NCBI GenBank assembly: GCA_032164245.1
Contig: JAVMKO010000010.1
Location: 30,144,189 to 30,208,188, forward strand
DNA: 64,000 nucleotides
Source: Sternotherus odoratus
Lineage: Eukaryota; Chordata; Testudines; Kinosternidae
Direction: 5' to 3'
Positions within the stretch are counted from its first letter, which is position 1. The number at the start of each line of letters is the position of its first letter. This document shows, piece by piece, positions 1 through 12,032 of this stretch. Both the position numbers and the translations under genes were made by a program. Under the pieces are notes generated by a model. The model was not told where the DNA came from. It saw nothing but the letters and a program-made list of their open reading frames with translations, and searched no databases.

Positions 1-786
1 AATTGATTATTCTTAATAATGTTTAAATAAAACAAAGGGCCAGGACCAAAAATACAGCTCTTGCTAATTAAGAATTAAGTACTGCAGAGAAACAGCTGGC
101 TTAGTGGTATTTTGTTCCTCTAAATAGAATTCTGCTCATCTGATCTTGGTGCTATACAGTAGTTTCATTGAAACAGTTTATCAAAGTGGTTCACAGGCTG
201 AAATAGAACGTTTTGCTATTGCTTTCATTGCATACACGGAGCATATTGCATGAACAGCATTTGGCAGGAGCAAACAATGTATCTGAAACATTTAATTATA
301 TACTGTAGGCAGCTCTATCTGGGTCAGAAGATACCACATTATCAAATGATATGCTATAGTCAGTCAGAACTCAGGCAACAGTTTGATCATTCATTGAATG
401 ATTGGTCTCTATCAAGCAGGTAACAGCAACATTTTCATTAGAGCCTAGGTGTGAAATAGTTGAATCTCTTGTTACCTGATTGATATAAGAAATGAAGAGA
501 GCTGTGTTGAGTGAAATTTTTACAGCAGCAAAGACAGTGCATATTATGCGCTGTGTTACGCTTCCACTTGCTGTATGGTACTAGCAGTTCAAAAAGTTTC
601 CAAGATATTTTAGTTTCATTGCATTTCATTTTGTGAGTATATGCAACAGCACTTAATACTATATAAGCTCTGTTTAAACACAAATTGAAGAAAAATGATA
701 ATGTTTGGGGATATTTCCAATATTCTGTTTTCCAAACTAAAGGTAGAATAAGTTTATGATTAAGACTCAGGCGTGGGAGTCAGGAA
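1..786. other. AT-rich non-coding sequence
   Basis: No exon, RNA gene or recognisable repeat was found here. The short open frames lack any family resemblance. Confidence 0.5.
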
Positions 787-904
787 ATCTAAGGCTATGT
801 CTATTCTGCGCTGCTGCAACAATGCCATTGTAAGATGCGCAGTGTACCTGCTCTTTGTTGCTGGGAGAGAGCTCTCCCGGCGACAAAATAAAACCATCCC
901 CCAT
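787..904. repeat. Truncated MITE of the 'GTCTACACT' Harbinger-like group
   Basis: The stretch starts ctaaggctatgtctattctg and runs to gctctcccggcgacaaaat. Both pieces resemble non-autonomous turtle elements whose ends read ggctatgtctacac, and the full element at 24282-28430 has a related terminus. Only one terminus is present, so it is a fragment. Confidence 0.45.
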
Positions 905-1442
905 ATTAAATTGGCCTGTGATTAACTACAGTGCTACATTATTAATTATTATTATTAATTGGGGGTTTTCCAGACCCATGATTTCTCAGACCACCAAAGA
1001 ATTCCCTGCCTTGTAGTAGATAACTTACATTTTCAGTACAAACTACCGTATATACCCATTTGGGCTCGGATCAGCACTTTTACTCTTCCCCCTAGGAGAA
1101 GTGATGATTGTAGCATTTATCATACATAAAGGAATCTACCATAAATAGCTGCCAAAAAGTAGATCAGCAAAGAGAACAAATTGAGCAGTATTCGTTTCAG
1201 CTAGTGAAGCTGATGGTGAATTAAGGAAATCACTCCCGCATTGTTTTCCAAAAGCTCCCATTTTGGAGCAATAAGAGATATGAGTGGGTATATGTGGAAG
1301 GGTGCCAATAAAGGTACCTAACAACAGAATTCCATCTGGTATGTCAGAGCATGAGCCTGTTGAGCATCCTAACTAGACCGAGTCCTGTGCGCCAGAGCAC
1401 ATTCAAACTCACGTGCAAAATTGAGAGTCCACAGACAAAATA

Positions 1443-1945
1443 CTGTGACCTGGTGTGGCAGGGCAGGGGTAAAACCCCTTCAATGCCCTGCCCCTGCTGG
1501 CTAAGCCCTGCTTTCTGGCAGGAGGGCCAGGGCCAGGGGCTTGAAGCAGTCAGCAGGGAGCCCTGTTGTGGGCCCTTAGGAGGGCTGGCTCACCACAGTA
1601 GGCTGGGCTAAGTGATCACAGCTGGGGCTGCAGACTGAGAGGGCTAGAAAAGCCCTGAGCTGAACTCAGTTGGAAGGCAAGCCAGGAAGGGGACAGGAGG
1701 CTTCAGCTCTGTCTCCTCACCACAGGCAGGGCGCCTCAGGGGCCTCAAGACCCTGGTACCAGGTAGAAGGAGGGTAACTCTTGCGGGATAAAGGGAAGCA
1801 CTTTCTTGTACTGAAGCCACTGTTATGCACTGTAAATAAAAGGCACTAGAGGGAAACACCAGAGGAAGGTGTGAGGACTCTTATTTCAACCAGCCAGGGC
1901 ACAGGGGAAGAAAGAGAGAGACCTGTGCAGACCCTGTGACTCCTG
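1443..1945 (+). repeat. GC-rich, LTR-like repeat (possible solo LTR)
   Basis: A GC-rich block stands out from AT-rich neighbours. It begins tgtgacctggtgtggcaggg and holds an AATAAA at 1835-1840 about 30 bases before a GT-rich stretch, an arrangement seen in LTRs. I could not find convincing 5-base duplications at the edges, so both boundaries and the class are uncertain. No internal viral genes are seen. Confidence 0.3.
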
Positions 1946-3229
1946 GATTAAAAAATACTACTGCCAGGAGAATATTGGACTTGTCCCAGTGGTTGTCTGT
2001 TGGTGCAATCTTTCTGAAGATTGTACTCCAGTGCCTTGTCACCATAATTATGGATGTGGCTCTCATAGGCTATAGGGAAGAAACAAGACAAAACAGTACA
2101 GTTGGTCCAAAAGAAAAGTCATAAAAATCCATATTAATGTGGTAAAAATGAGGGTATTTCATCTCTTTTTCTGGAATTGAGGAGAGAATGGAAAGAAAAT
2201 AATGTACTGGTCTAATCAGACAGCCCTTTGCCTTTAGCAGAGAGAAAATGAGCTGTAGGAGACCAAGGTCCAAAATCTCTTCTTTGCTTCCTCTAGCAGA
2301 GGGGAGGAAAAAATGGAGTAGACCCAGGTGTCAGAATGATTTCCCAAGGGAAAACTGAGAGGCCAAACTCCAGGTTTTCACTGCTGTGTGCAAAAATCAC
2401 CAACAGAAGCCTGATCACCCCTGCTGACCCTGGGAAAAATGAAATTGCTCTCCTCCAGACACTTTGTGTATTTCAAGCAATGGGACTGTCAAAGATAGGC
2501 TTTATCTTTATCAAAAAATAAGTTGATTCATGCTGATGATCAGGTTCAGTACTTGACCCTTGTACACTATTTTTTCTTCCCCTCTATCTTGGGCAACAAG
2601 AGTTGACTGATGGCTTAACTTTAAATTAGTTTCATCATACTCTTGCTGAGATCCCTCCCATTCATTACTGAAGGAACCACCCATCTGTTCACAGAGATGC
2701 CTGTGACATAAACAAGGGAGGAAATGTATGGCAAGGGCTAACCAAATATATGATATGAAGCCACCTGCTACTCTGGTCTCCTCTCTTGGCATTTAGATTG
2801 GTGGGGTTTAAACTGCCAATCATCCCATAATATAATCTTGAAATAAAAGGAGGGGCTGGAATTTAGTAGTGGCCTTGTATTAGAGTTGATCTGTGGCATA
2901 TTCAGGGAGACTGATTATATTTTTGTCCCTCTTTTTAGATTTTTGTCTCTGTAGTGTTGGGTTTTTTGGGGGTGGGTGGGGGGGAAGGGGGTATATACAT
3001 TTAAACCAGTTCTAGGATTTATGCACTGGCCCATGTTGCCTTTTTGATTATTCCTAAATGGCCTCCAAGAATCAACCAAAATACAACTGAAAAAAATAAA
3101 CAAACACCTAATAATAATAATAATAATAATAATGACTAAAAATCTAGCAATAGATAGTGATACTGTGCAAACTGGTTGTTTAGAATATTGTAGCACACAT
3201 TTTCTTCACAAACCTTTTACTTTGAATGC
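1946..3229. other. Non-coding sequence with simple repeats
   Basis: No gene is recognised. It contains a G/T-rich run at about 2955-2992 and a TAA trinucleotide microsatellite at 3109-3133. Confidence 0.5.
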
Positions 3230-3384
3230 GAGAAGCTGGGACTGGATGACAGGGAATAGATCACTTGTTAATTGTCCTGTTGTGTTCAGGACCTCAGAAG
3301 CATCAGGTACTGGCCACTCACAGAAGGCAGGATACTGGGCTAGATGCACCATTGGTCTGACCCAATATGGTCATTCTTATGTTC
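3230..3384 (+). repeat. CR1 LINE, 3'-end fragment
   Basis: The segment contains ggatactgggctagatgcac, then attggtctgacccaatatgg and cattcttatgttc. These are the hallmark 3' end of CR1 retrotransposons of turtles, crocodilians and birds. Only the extreme 3' end is present, the usual 5'-truncated form. It supports a sauropsid source. Confidence 0.85.
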
Positions 3385-4005
3385 CTTTTGGATTACGTAG
3401 TGTAAATCTCAACACTAACATTAGAAAATGTACACGTCTGAGATGGCTACACTGTTACAGCTAGTATGGGGAAAGGGTTATTTGTTTTATTTTAAGTGAT
3501 TGTGTGCAGTATATATGGAATTTTCACATTGAAGTGTTTGATAAAGCCCATACTAGCAGATCTGAGCCTTGATCCTGCAGTATTCAAGCCTGCAAAACAT
3601 CCATCAAAGTCAGCCCTGGCAGGGGTACTCAAACTCATTTACAGTGTTAATTCTTATTTTAAAAACATTGTCTTGTGGACCACTTCTCTACCATTCATCG
3701 TTGTATAACATCTTTGTGGTAACTATAGCAAATGCTTATGTGGAGAAGTAATATTAAAAGTGTGTATGTATGAGAGAGAGAGTCAGTCAGTCACTGGTGG
3801 GGAAATCAGAGAAGCCAACATTTTGTGACCAACCTGCTCTCAGAGGCCTATCCACAGTCCATGGACCCCAGTTTGAGCACTTCTGGACAACAGAATCCAC
3901 CTCTTGAATGTTCATTGGTTAGTTCTCTGGTCTGTCAGCCACTTAGTGTATCTTTGGATATTGAGTAAATCCTACCATGTGCTGAAGCTGCAGAATCTGT
4001 AGTCA
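3385..4005. other. Non-coding sequence
   Basis: No gene or clear repeat is recognised. It contains a short tract of GA and GTCA repeats at about 3771-3794. Confidence 0.4.
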
Positions 4006-4254
4006 AAGGCCTGGTCTACACTGGTGGGGGGGAGAGGGTGCGACCTAAGACATGCAACTTGGCGTAGCTGAAGTTGGTGTATCTTAGGTCGACTTACCTG
4101 GCTGTCCACATGGCGGCAAGTTGACCGCTGCCACTCTCCCGTTGACTTTGCTTCCACCTCTCATGGAGGTGGAGTACCGGAGTCGACGAGGAATGTGCTC
4201 AGGGATCGATCACTACCTGCTACTCCAGTGGGTAATGTAGACATTCTCTTAGTC
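4006..4254. repeat. Harbinger-like MITE with degenerate termini
   Basis: The left end reads ggcctggtctacactggtgg and the right end gtaatgtagacattctc, an imperfect terminal inverted repeat. The left end nearly matches the right terminus of the full-length Harbinger element at 24282-28430. Internally cgacctaaga and tcttaggtcg form an inverted repeat. The target duplication is not clear. Confidence 0.55.
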
Positions 4255-5053
4255 ACTGTTTTTCAGTATTTGGAAAAAGTTAACTCTTGATCTCCAGAGT
4301 TAAATAGATAATTTGACTTGTTCAGCTATGTTTTTATTTTAAGTCTTACACACCATCTCATGACAGTGCTCTGGAAAGGGCATGACAGTGGTTTAAAGCT
4401 TTAGTCTTATGGCCAAATTCTGCCCTTACATACTCTGGTGTAAGTTCAATAACTCCACTGTCCCTTGGTATGAGAGAGAGAGCAGAGTTCGTCCCCTCGT
4501 CAGGAATATATTTTAGAATGCCGCATTTTCTTACCCTAAAAGGGAAAGCCTTTGACAATCAATATGATTGTGTTGTGGACCATTTATTTTCCTTTAACAA
4601 AGCAACAGTCAAGTTAAAACAGACAGGAAAAACAGATCTGTGTAGCTTTGTATGTCCCATATGGTATCCTACTTTCTGCAGAATGAAGGGAGGTATTTGT
4701 AGTAACTTGCTACAAGATGAGTCAGGCAATGGCTTATGTGGCTGAGAACAGCCTGAGTGGCATGCTTCCAGTGTGACTGCATTGTAATCCGAGATAGCAC
4801 AGGAGTTCCTCAAGGCTCTTAAAATGAGACATGTCAAGGTTCAAGGTGGTTTGAGCTGGCCTCAGCACCACAAAGTCATGCTCCATATGCTATCCACAAA
4901 CCATCATGTGAATTAGTGGCAAAATACATTGTATGTGAATGCTGCTAGAGTTTGAACTAACTGTCCTGTAGCCTCAGAATACCTTCAGAGGTTGAAAGCA
5001 TGTGGCTGTTCAGAGAGGGCCAGTAGTGTCGTCTCTTCCTGATGGGCCTTGGT
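4255..5053. other. Non-coding sequence
   Basis: No gene is recognised. Around 4410-4490 the words 'gccaaattctgcccttacat' and 'agttcaataactccactgtc' resemble a family of old interspersed repeats seen again elsewhere in the window. Confidence 0.4.
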
Positions 5054-6343
5054 TAGGGTCACCAGGCATCCGGTTTTTGACCCAAACGCCCAGTCAAAAA
5101 GAGACACTGGTGGCTCTAGTCAGCACCACTGACCCAGACCATTAAAAGTCCAGTCAGCAGCACAGTGGGGCTAAGGAGGGCTCCCTGGCTCTGCACAGCT
5201 CTGCAGAAGCAGCTGGCCTGTCCGGCCTCTAGGCACAGGGGCAATCAGCGAAGCTCTGCATGCTCCCACCAGCTCCTCAGCTCCCATTGGCCGGGAAGCA
5301 TAGCCAATGAGAGCTGAGGGGGCAGTGCCTGCAGGTGTGGGCAGCACACACCATGCAGAGCCACCTGGCCGTGTCTCTGTCTATCCGCTTCTGGGAGCAG
5401 TGTGGCGCTAAGGTAGGCAGGGAGCCTGCCTTAGCCCCACTGTGCTACCAACCATGGGCTGGCTGAGGTAAGTGCCACCCAGCCAGAGCCCAAATCCTCT
5501 CCAGCACCCCTGACCCAGGTCAGAACCCCCTCCCATACCCTAACTCCCTCCCAGACACTGCACCCCCACCCCAAACCCCGGCCCTAGGTCAGAATCCCCT
5601 CACAGAGCCCGCACCCCCCCACAGCACTCTTTTTACCCCAGCCCTGAACCGCCTCCGGCATCCAAACTCCCTCCCAGAGCCTGTACCCCTGCCCCAGACT
5701 TGAGCCTACTCCCATCCTCCAAATCCCTTGGACCCAGTCTGTAGCCCCCTCCTGTACTCCAAACCCCTCATCCCCAGCCTCACCCCAAAGCCTGCACCAC
5801 TGATGGAGCCCTTCCCCCTTCCTACACCCCAATTCTCTGCCCCAGCCCCATTAAAGGGAGTGAGGGTGGGGGAGAGCGAGCAACAGAGGGAGCGGACTGG
5901 AGTGAGGGTGGGGGGCTCGGAAGGGGAACGGCGGGGCCTTGGGGAAGGGGTGGGACAAGGGTGTTCAATTTTGTGCAGTTAGAAAATTGGCAACCCTGGC
6001 TTTGGCCTCTGAATTTGGCAAATCCCATTCCCAGTCCTATGGGCACTGCTGCCATCCATTCCTCTGACAATAACCCCACAACATTTTCACTGGAAATTTT
6101 CCCATTCTGTGTGTATAAGGGGATGGTACATCTTTGTCACTGGATTATTAAAGAAAGTTCGTGTTCATTTAAAAAGCCATACCTGCCAGAAAAATCTTTT
6201 CTGTACAATTGCGGATCAAAGTTAAGGTGTCCAGACAGCAAGTGTGAAAAATTGGGATGGGGTGGGGGGTAATAGGAGCCTGTATAAGAAAAAACCCCAA
6301 ATATCGGATTGTCCCTATAAAAGCAGGACATCTGGTCACTCTA
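5054..6343. mobile_element. Composite hAT-like non-autonomous DNA transposon, GC-rich
   Basis: The left edge tagggtcaccaggcatccgg and the right edge aggacatctggtcactcta form an imperfect terminal inverted repeat. Within it, gcagttagaaaattggcaac at about 5978-5998 is itself a known-looking terminus of another turtle element, so the block is probably composite. Cytosine-rich frames at 5584-5832 and 5728-5982 are low-complexity and not genes. I could not find matching 8-base target duplications at the outer edges. Confidence 0.5.
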
Positions 6344-7708
6344 GTCCAAATTCAGTTCTTGGAAAAGTTGACTGGTCCTGAAAAGAAACTCCTACCTGTT
6401 CTTTATTTCCCATGCCATCAATTGCTCCTCCTCAAAATTCTTCGCCATATCTTCAGTGTCATTCACACAAGGTGTGCTATCTTACAAATATATAATAATT
6501 TTATGGAACTATCTAGATGTACAGATATTCCAAACCTGAGTAACTATATCATCATATTGCTGAAAACTTTGTCTAAAAATAGATTGTGAGCTCTCTGGAG
6601 CAGGGCCTGTATCATTTAAAATAAATTGTTCTGTAAAGTGCCTAGCACATTTTTGTGTGCTGTATAAATAAGTGTTCCCCAATTTTTCTAGCCCAGACAG
6701 ATTAGCTATTGGGATCTTAAAAATCATATAATTTTGCTTGTTCTTCTTGCGCTTTCCTCTATTTAATCCTGTCATGGTTCTAGCAGCTGAGATCTCTGAC
6801 AGCTATTACTGGAAACATGAAAGCCTGGAATCCCAGATTTTTCAAAGGGTATAAAACATGAATTTCAGCAGTTCCTGAGCTGTCAGTTGCTAAAATCATG
6901 TCTGAATTAAGTATGCATGTTTGTTGAGAGTGAGGGCTGGTGCAAATAATTGGAATTATGTGTTTGTTTTTTTAAGGACTAGTATCTCATGAACTGAAAA
7001 GAATAGACATGAATGATCACAATATATCAGGCCTTAAAACTGTCATTGAACCCGTGATCTAACTGTACGTTATTGGCACCAGGACCTACTGTAGCAAGTC
7101 CCTGATCTCAGGCCAGTATAACTTTAATTACTTGCATGTATCCTTGTTTTATTGGAGACATTTTATTGATTTTGCTGTTCCTTATCTTTCTAATTAAAAC
7201 AAGCCTTTAAAACAAAATTACTTAACCATTTTGGTGAACAGAAGGTTCTCATATATACTCCCAGTTGTTCAGATCAGTTCCTGTCTGCATCCTGTAACAC
7301 TTGCCCATACCAGTATTGCTCTGGCCTCTTCTTTTGTCATTCAGTTTCGCATGCATTCTATAGCAACGTGCATTTCCTCACCTTTGGGGGCAAAGCCAGA
7401 CTTTGAGGCACCTGCTCCCCTACTTGGTGTAAACTTTGCTTGTGCCAATCAGAAGCGAACACAAACAAGTTTTGGGCCCCGTCCCCTACGACACTTTTGT
7501 GATGTCATAGTTGGTACTTATGTTTCTGCCTGCCATGTGCAGACAGAGAGAGGAAAACGAAAACGAATCCCGTGTATCCGTGTATCCCGTGTGCCCCACG
7601 TAACCGAGCCTGATCACCTCGAAGCCTCTCTCTCAGCTCACGTGTTTTCAAACAGAGCTTCTACGTTTGCCAGTCATTATGCGTTGGTTTGTATTTGTAA
7701 GTATTGAG
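6344..7708. other. Non-coding sequence
   Basis: No exon or repeat is firmly recognised. A 158-residue open frame at 7231-7707 has no family resemblance and ends where a Tigger-like element begins. I treat it as chance. Confidence 0.4.
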
Positions 7709-7710
7709 TA

Positions 7711-8393
7711 CAGTAAACCCTCGATTTAACGGACCCCGATTTAACAGACTTCGGATGCAACGGACAAAATTTCCGATGCATCCGAAATCCGTTATTGGGG
7801 GCTGCCGGCTCCCGCCCCGGGGAGCTGGGCAGGAGCTGTCAACCCCCCCGCCCGGCTCCCTGCAGAGGGGAGCCGGGCGGGCGAGTTGACAGCTCCTGCC
7901 CGGCTCCCCGCAGCAGGGAGCCCGGCGGGAGCTGTCAACCCCTCCTCCCCCCCCGCCTGGCTCCCCGCAGCGGGGAGCCGGGCGGGGGGGTTGACAGTTC
8001 CCGCCTGGCTCCCCACTGCGGGGAGCCAGGCGGGGGGGTTGACAGTTCCCGCCCGGCTCCCCGCAGCTGGGAGCTGGGCGGGCGGGCAGGCTGAAAGTTC
8101 CCGCCGGGCTCCCCGCTGCGGGGAGCCAGGCGGGGGGGTTGACAGTTCCCGCCGGGCTCCCCGCTGCGGGGAGCCAGGCGGGGGGGGTTGACAGTTCCCG
8201 CCCGGCTCCCCGCAGTGGGGAGCCGGGCGGGGGGGCTGACCTCTATATAACGGACTAATTCGGGTGAGGGGGGTGTCCGTTAAAGCCAAAAGTCCTGTTA
8301 TTTAATGATTTTAAAAAATTATTAAATAACGGACTTTTGGCTTTAACGGACACCCCGTCGCCCAAATTAGTCCGTTAAATCGAGGTTTCACTG
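7711..8393. mobile_element. Tigger/pogo-like non-autonomous element with TA duplication
   Basis: The termini cagtaaaccctcgatttaac and the complement of gttaaatcgaggtttcactg match almost fully, and the element is flanked by TA on both sides (7709-7710 and 8394-8395). This is the form of Tc1/mariner (pogo/Tigger) elements. The interior encodes no transposase. It is a GC-rich array of about 49-base units (7801-8243), followed by an inverted repeat at 8279-8346 around tttaaaaaattatt. It lies upstream of TMEM266. Confidence 0.85.
7801..8243. repeat. Tandem array of self-complementary 49-base units inside the Tigger-like element
   Basis: Units read gttgacagttcccgcc, then ggctccccgc, then gcggggagcc and ggcgggggg. 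Each unit can fold back on itself. Later units are nearly identical; the first two or three run in altered or opposite orientation. Long open frames on both strands here arise from the repeat and do not mark a gene. Confidence 0.85.
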
Positions 8394-8752
8394 TATTACT
8401 AAATGCTGCATCTTTGTTTGTAAATATTGTTAGCAGGTATTTTAGTCATTGTGTGTTTTAAGTTTCATTAACTCTATTAGTTAATCAAAAAACTGCTCCC
8501 TTACCCCTTGTAATTATCCCCAGTAAAACTTTAAATTGATTAATTTTTAGTTGTGTGTGTGCATCTGCAGCTCGTGTCCTGACCCACATTCCCCTTGCAT
8601 CCCTTACCAATATAGTTTATTGCCACGTGCAGCCTGGTAAATAACAGGCCTGCAATTTTTTTTCACCCCTGCGAGTCCATGGCAATCCACACCAGTACGG
8701 AATACTGAGCCTGCATGTTTTGCTTTTTCTTGGGAGGCGGCATGGTATAGCA

Positions 8753-8941
8753 CAGTGGTTTTTCAACCTTTTTTCATTCGTGTACCCTAAAAAATTTTTG
8801 AATGGAAGTGTGGTCCACTTAATCTTAGGCATAGCCCCAGTTGAAAACCACTGTTCTGTGGTAACAAGAATCTTTCACAGAACCTTTGGATATCATCTGC
8901 AAACCCCTTGGGGTCTGCAGACCACAGGTTGAAAATCACTG
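8753..8941. mobile_element. hAT-type MITE
   Basis: The ends cagtggtttttcaacc and ggttgaaaatcactg form the terminal inverted repeat. The flanks gtatagca (8745-8752) and gtaaagca (8942-8949) are 8-base target duplications with one difference, as expected for hAT elements. Confidence 0.85.
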
Positions 8942-9039
8942 GTAAAGCAGATTGCGCCAGGAACACAATAGTTCTAATCCCAACTCTGGTACTGACTTGT
9001 TGCATGGGTTTGGGTTTTGTTTCTAGATTCTAATTAATG

Positions 9040-9656
9040 CAAAGGTTCTCAAACCAGTCATCCACAAGGTCCATTCAGGTGGTCCACAAAGTTCTCTCTA
9101 AGGTTCATGCCTGGATGGCCACACCTAAGAGAATGAAGTGCCACTGACCTAATTAGTGAAGCCACGCAGGCGTGGTTCCATTAATTAGTTGCCTGGACCC
9201 TTGAGAAGACGCACATGTAAGGTGAAGTGGTGGCCTTGTGGGGATTAGGGGGTAGGTAGGAGTAGCTGGGGGGTGAGAAGAGGGGGTGGGGTAAATTTTG
9301 GGTTGTGAAGGGCTGTGGCAGCCAGAGAAAGAGGCTCCAGGGCTGAGGCTGCTGGGGGGAGACTGTCATCCTTCCCAGCCCCAGCTCTGCGGCTGCCACA
9401 GTGGGGTAGAGAGGGCACATCCATCACATTAGAATGGGTGGTATTAAAATATGAGTTGTGTGCTTTTATGTGTAGAACAAAAAGTTGACTGTTGTTGTTT
9501 TAAATATATATATATATATATATAGTTCTTTTATCGAAAGCACTTTACAATAGTTAGCTAACGGTACAAACAACATTTGGAAAGATCATTAAGTGGTCTG
9601 CCAAGACCCTCAGCAATTTTCAAGGGGTCCATGGAAAAAAAAGTTTGAAAACCACT
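9040..9656. mobile_element. hAT-like MITE, older copy
   Basis: The ends caaaggttctcaaacc and aagtttgaaaaccactg form an imperfect inverted repeat of the CAGTGGTTCTCAAACC type. The duplications are eroded. A TA dinucleotide run lies at 9505-9524. Confidence 0.6.
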
Positions 9657-11044
9657 GAATTTTAGTGGTTGGAGACAGTTTACAGTCCATCACCCCACTA
9701 GATTTTATGATGAGTGATGATTGAAAATCAGTTTAATCAAACAAAGGGATCTTCTGATCTCAAGAGATTAGCCACATAGCCAGGTCAATATATAACTCAG
9801 ATCTTACCCAATAATCATGCTGCTGCCAATCCTTTAGTAACTAAAATCTAAAGGTTTATTATAAGAGAAAAGAAGAGGAGAGTTACAAATGGTTAATAAT
9901 AGATCATTACATATAAGAATGGCAATGTTCTTATACCAGGTTTGTAGCAGTGACATTATAGACTGCTTAGGGTGACCAGATCGGAAGAGTGAAATATCAG
10001 GACACACTGGGGGGGGGAATGAATGGGGGGACGGGGGATGCAAGGGGAGGGGCGTGAGCGGGGGCGGGACACGAGGGGGTGGGGCATGAGTGGAGGGGTG
10101 GGACACAACAGGCACCGGTGTACAGCCCTGATCAGAGCCATGAGGGGGCACACAGCCCTAGGAAGCTGAAAAAGGGGTTGTAGAAACCACGGGGCCAGGG
10201 GTTAAATATTATTTAGTTTATATATTTAATGAAAATAAATGAATAATCTGATAGTGCTATATTGTTATTGTTTTTATTTTGCGCCCTCTCCTCCCCCAGA
10301 CACGCAGGGAAGACCTGAAGGCCCTGCATGACTTGGTTTATAAAGGGTGGTGGGTGGCACCCTACGAGTGACTCGAACTTTGGGGGGAGAGGGTGGCTTT
10401 TTTTCCTTGTGTGCGGGGAACAGCAGTGCCTAACTGCCTGTTCCTGCACCTGGCTTTGACCTTTCGTCCCGGCCACACCATGTGCTTACCATATAACCAT
10501 ACCCCCGTTTTCCAATTGCGCTTTTGTGCAGCTGTGCCTTGTGTGGTTTTAAACTGCGCCTTGCGGGAGGTTTTCTGCGGCGCGGCGAGGAAGATAGCAG
10601 AGGTGCTGGCTTTGTTGACAGGCAGTTTTAAGGGCTCTCCCCCACCAGCACCCCCCAATGGGCCCCCACTGGCTAGCACCCAAAAACATATAAACCTCCC
10701 TCATTGCCCAGCCGCGCCTCCCCCCCACCCCGTCCCCATCTCCCAGACACTCATCCCATCACACCCTGTTCCCTTCTCTAGCCAAATTCACCAGCCCTAC
10801 TGGGAGGTCTTTGGCTTCTAGGGTGAGAGCAACAAAGGGAGTCTCCAGACTCTTCAGCCAAAAGGACTAGCTAGCTCTGTGGCTCTCAGGGGCTGGGAAA
10901 AGTGCCAGTGGGAGCTGCCAGAGCCTGGAGTGGGGCTTGCTGCCAGGTAAGCATGCAAAGCCCCGTCCCCCCAAGAGCCAGAGAGACCTGCCAGGGGCTG
11001 AGGTAGGGAGTCCCAGCTGCTCTGTTCTCCTGTCCCAGGAAGCA

Positions 11045-11169
11045 GGGCCGGCGACAGGGGGGTACTACGGGTACAGCTGTACCAGGCCCCGGACTTTAGG
11101 GGGGCCCCCTTAAGTCCGGGGCCCGGTACACAGCAGTACCCGTAGTCATCCCCCCTTGTCACCGGGCCT
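11045..11169. repeat. Imperfect palindrome at the left end of the nested element
   Basis: ggccggcgacaggggggtac and the following bases pair with tacccgtagtcatccccc and neighbours after a short centre near 11095-11117. The left end therefore looks like a fold-back of the terminus. Confidence 0.7.
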
Positions 11170-11338
11170 GGAGAGCGGGGAAGGGGCGGGGAGGCGGCGT
11201 GGCTCTCCAGACAAGCGCGCGTCCCCGGCAGAAGCAGTGAGCCCGGCCGGCGGCAGCGGCGCACCACCACCTGCAAAGAGGGCGAGGGCGGGGAGGCTCC
11301 GCAGCACGGTAGGGCTTCCTCCGCCGGGTCCGGGGGAG

Positions 11339-12032
11339 AAAGGGCGGGGGGGGAGAGAAAGAAAGGGCGGGGGGGGAGAGAAAGAAAGGGCGGGGGGGGA
11401 GAGAAAGAAAGGGCGGGGGGGAGAGAAAGAAAGGGCGCGGGGGGGGGGAGAGAGAGAAAGAAAGGGTGCGGGGGGGGGAGAGAGAGAAAGAAAGGGCGCG
11501 GGGGGGAGAGAGAAAGAAAGGGCGCGGGGGGGAGAGAGAGAAAGAAAGGGCGCGGGGGGGGAGAGAGAAAGAAAGGGCGCGGGGGGGGAGAGAGAAAGAA
11601 AGGGCGCGGGGGGGAGAGAGAAAGAGGGCGCGGGGGGGAGAGAGAAAGAAAGGGCGCGGGGGGGGAGAGAGAAAGAAAGGGCGCGGGGGGGGAGAGAGAG
11701 AAAGAAAGGGCGCGGGGGGGGAGAGAGAAAGAAAGGGCGCGGGGGGGGAGAGAGAAAGAAAGGGCGCGGGGGGGAGAGAGAAAGAAAGGGCGCGGGGGGG
11801 GAGAGAGAGAGAAAGAAAGGGCGCGGGGGGGGAGAGAGAGAGAAAGAAAGGGCGCGGGGGGGGAGAGAGAGAGAAAGAAAGGGCGCGGGGGGGGAGAGAG
11901 AGAGAAAGAAAGGGCGCGGGGGGGGAGAGAGAGAAAGAAAGGGCGCGGGGGGGGAGAGAGAGAAAGAAAGGGCGCGGGGGGGGGAGAGAGAGAAAGAAAG
12001 GGCGCGGGGGGGGGAGAGAGAGAAAGAAAGGG
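11339..12032. repeat. Purine-strand tandem array (GAGAGA-AAGAAAGGGCG-GGGGG units)
   Basis: About 690 bases are almost free of pyrimidines on the + strand. Units are about 28-38 bases: a G run, then gagagaga, then aaagaaagggcg. Unit length varies through the G-run and the number of GA pairs. Open frames of 350, 341 and 243 residues on both strands come from the absence of stops and are rich in Gly/Arg/Glu/Lys or Pro/Ser/Phe. Confidence 0.95.

Noticed and set aside
7231..7707. 158-residue open frame on the + strand
   Set aside because: No domain or family resemblance. It stops at the edge of a Tigger-like element, and no splice or promoter context is visible.
7801..8243. CRISPR-like regular repeats
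   Set aside because: The units are directly joined with no unique spacers, have changing orientation, and lie in a vertebrate transposon.
7792..8289. Open frames of 99-165 residues on both strands
   Set aside because: They are products of the GC-rich 49-base tandem units inside a Tigger-like element.
10393..10821. 142-residue frame in GC-rich DNA that could mark a CpG-island first exon
   Set aside because: It lies inside the hAT-type element at 9968-12988, has no family resemblance and has no donor that would link it to the TMEM266 exons with confidence.
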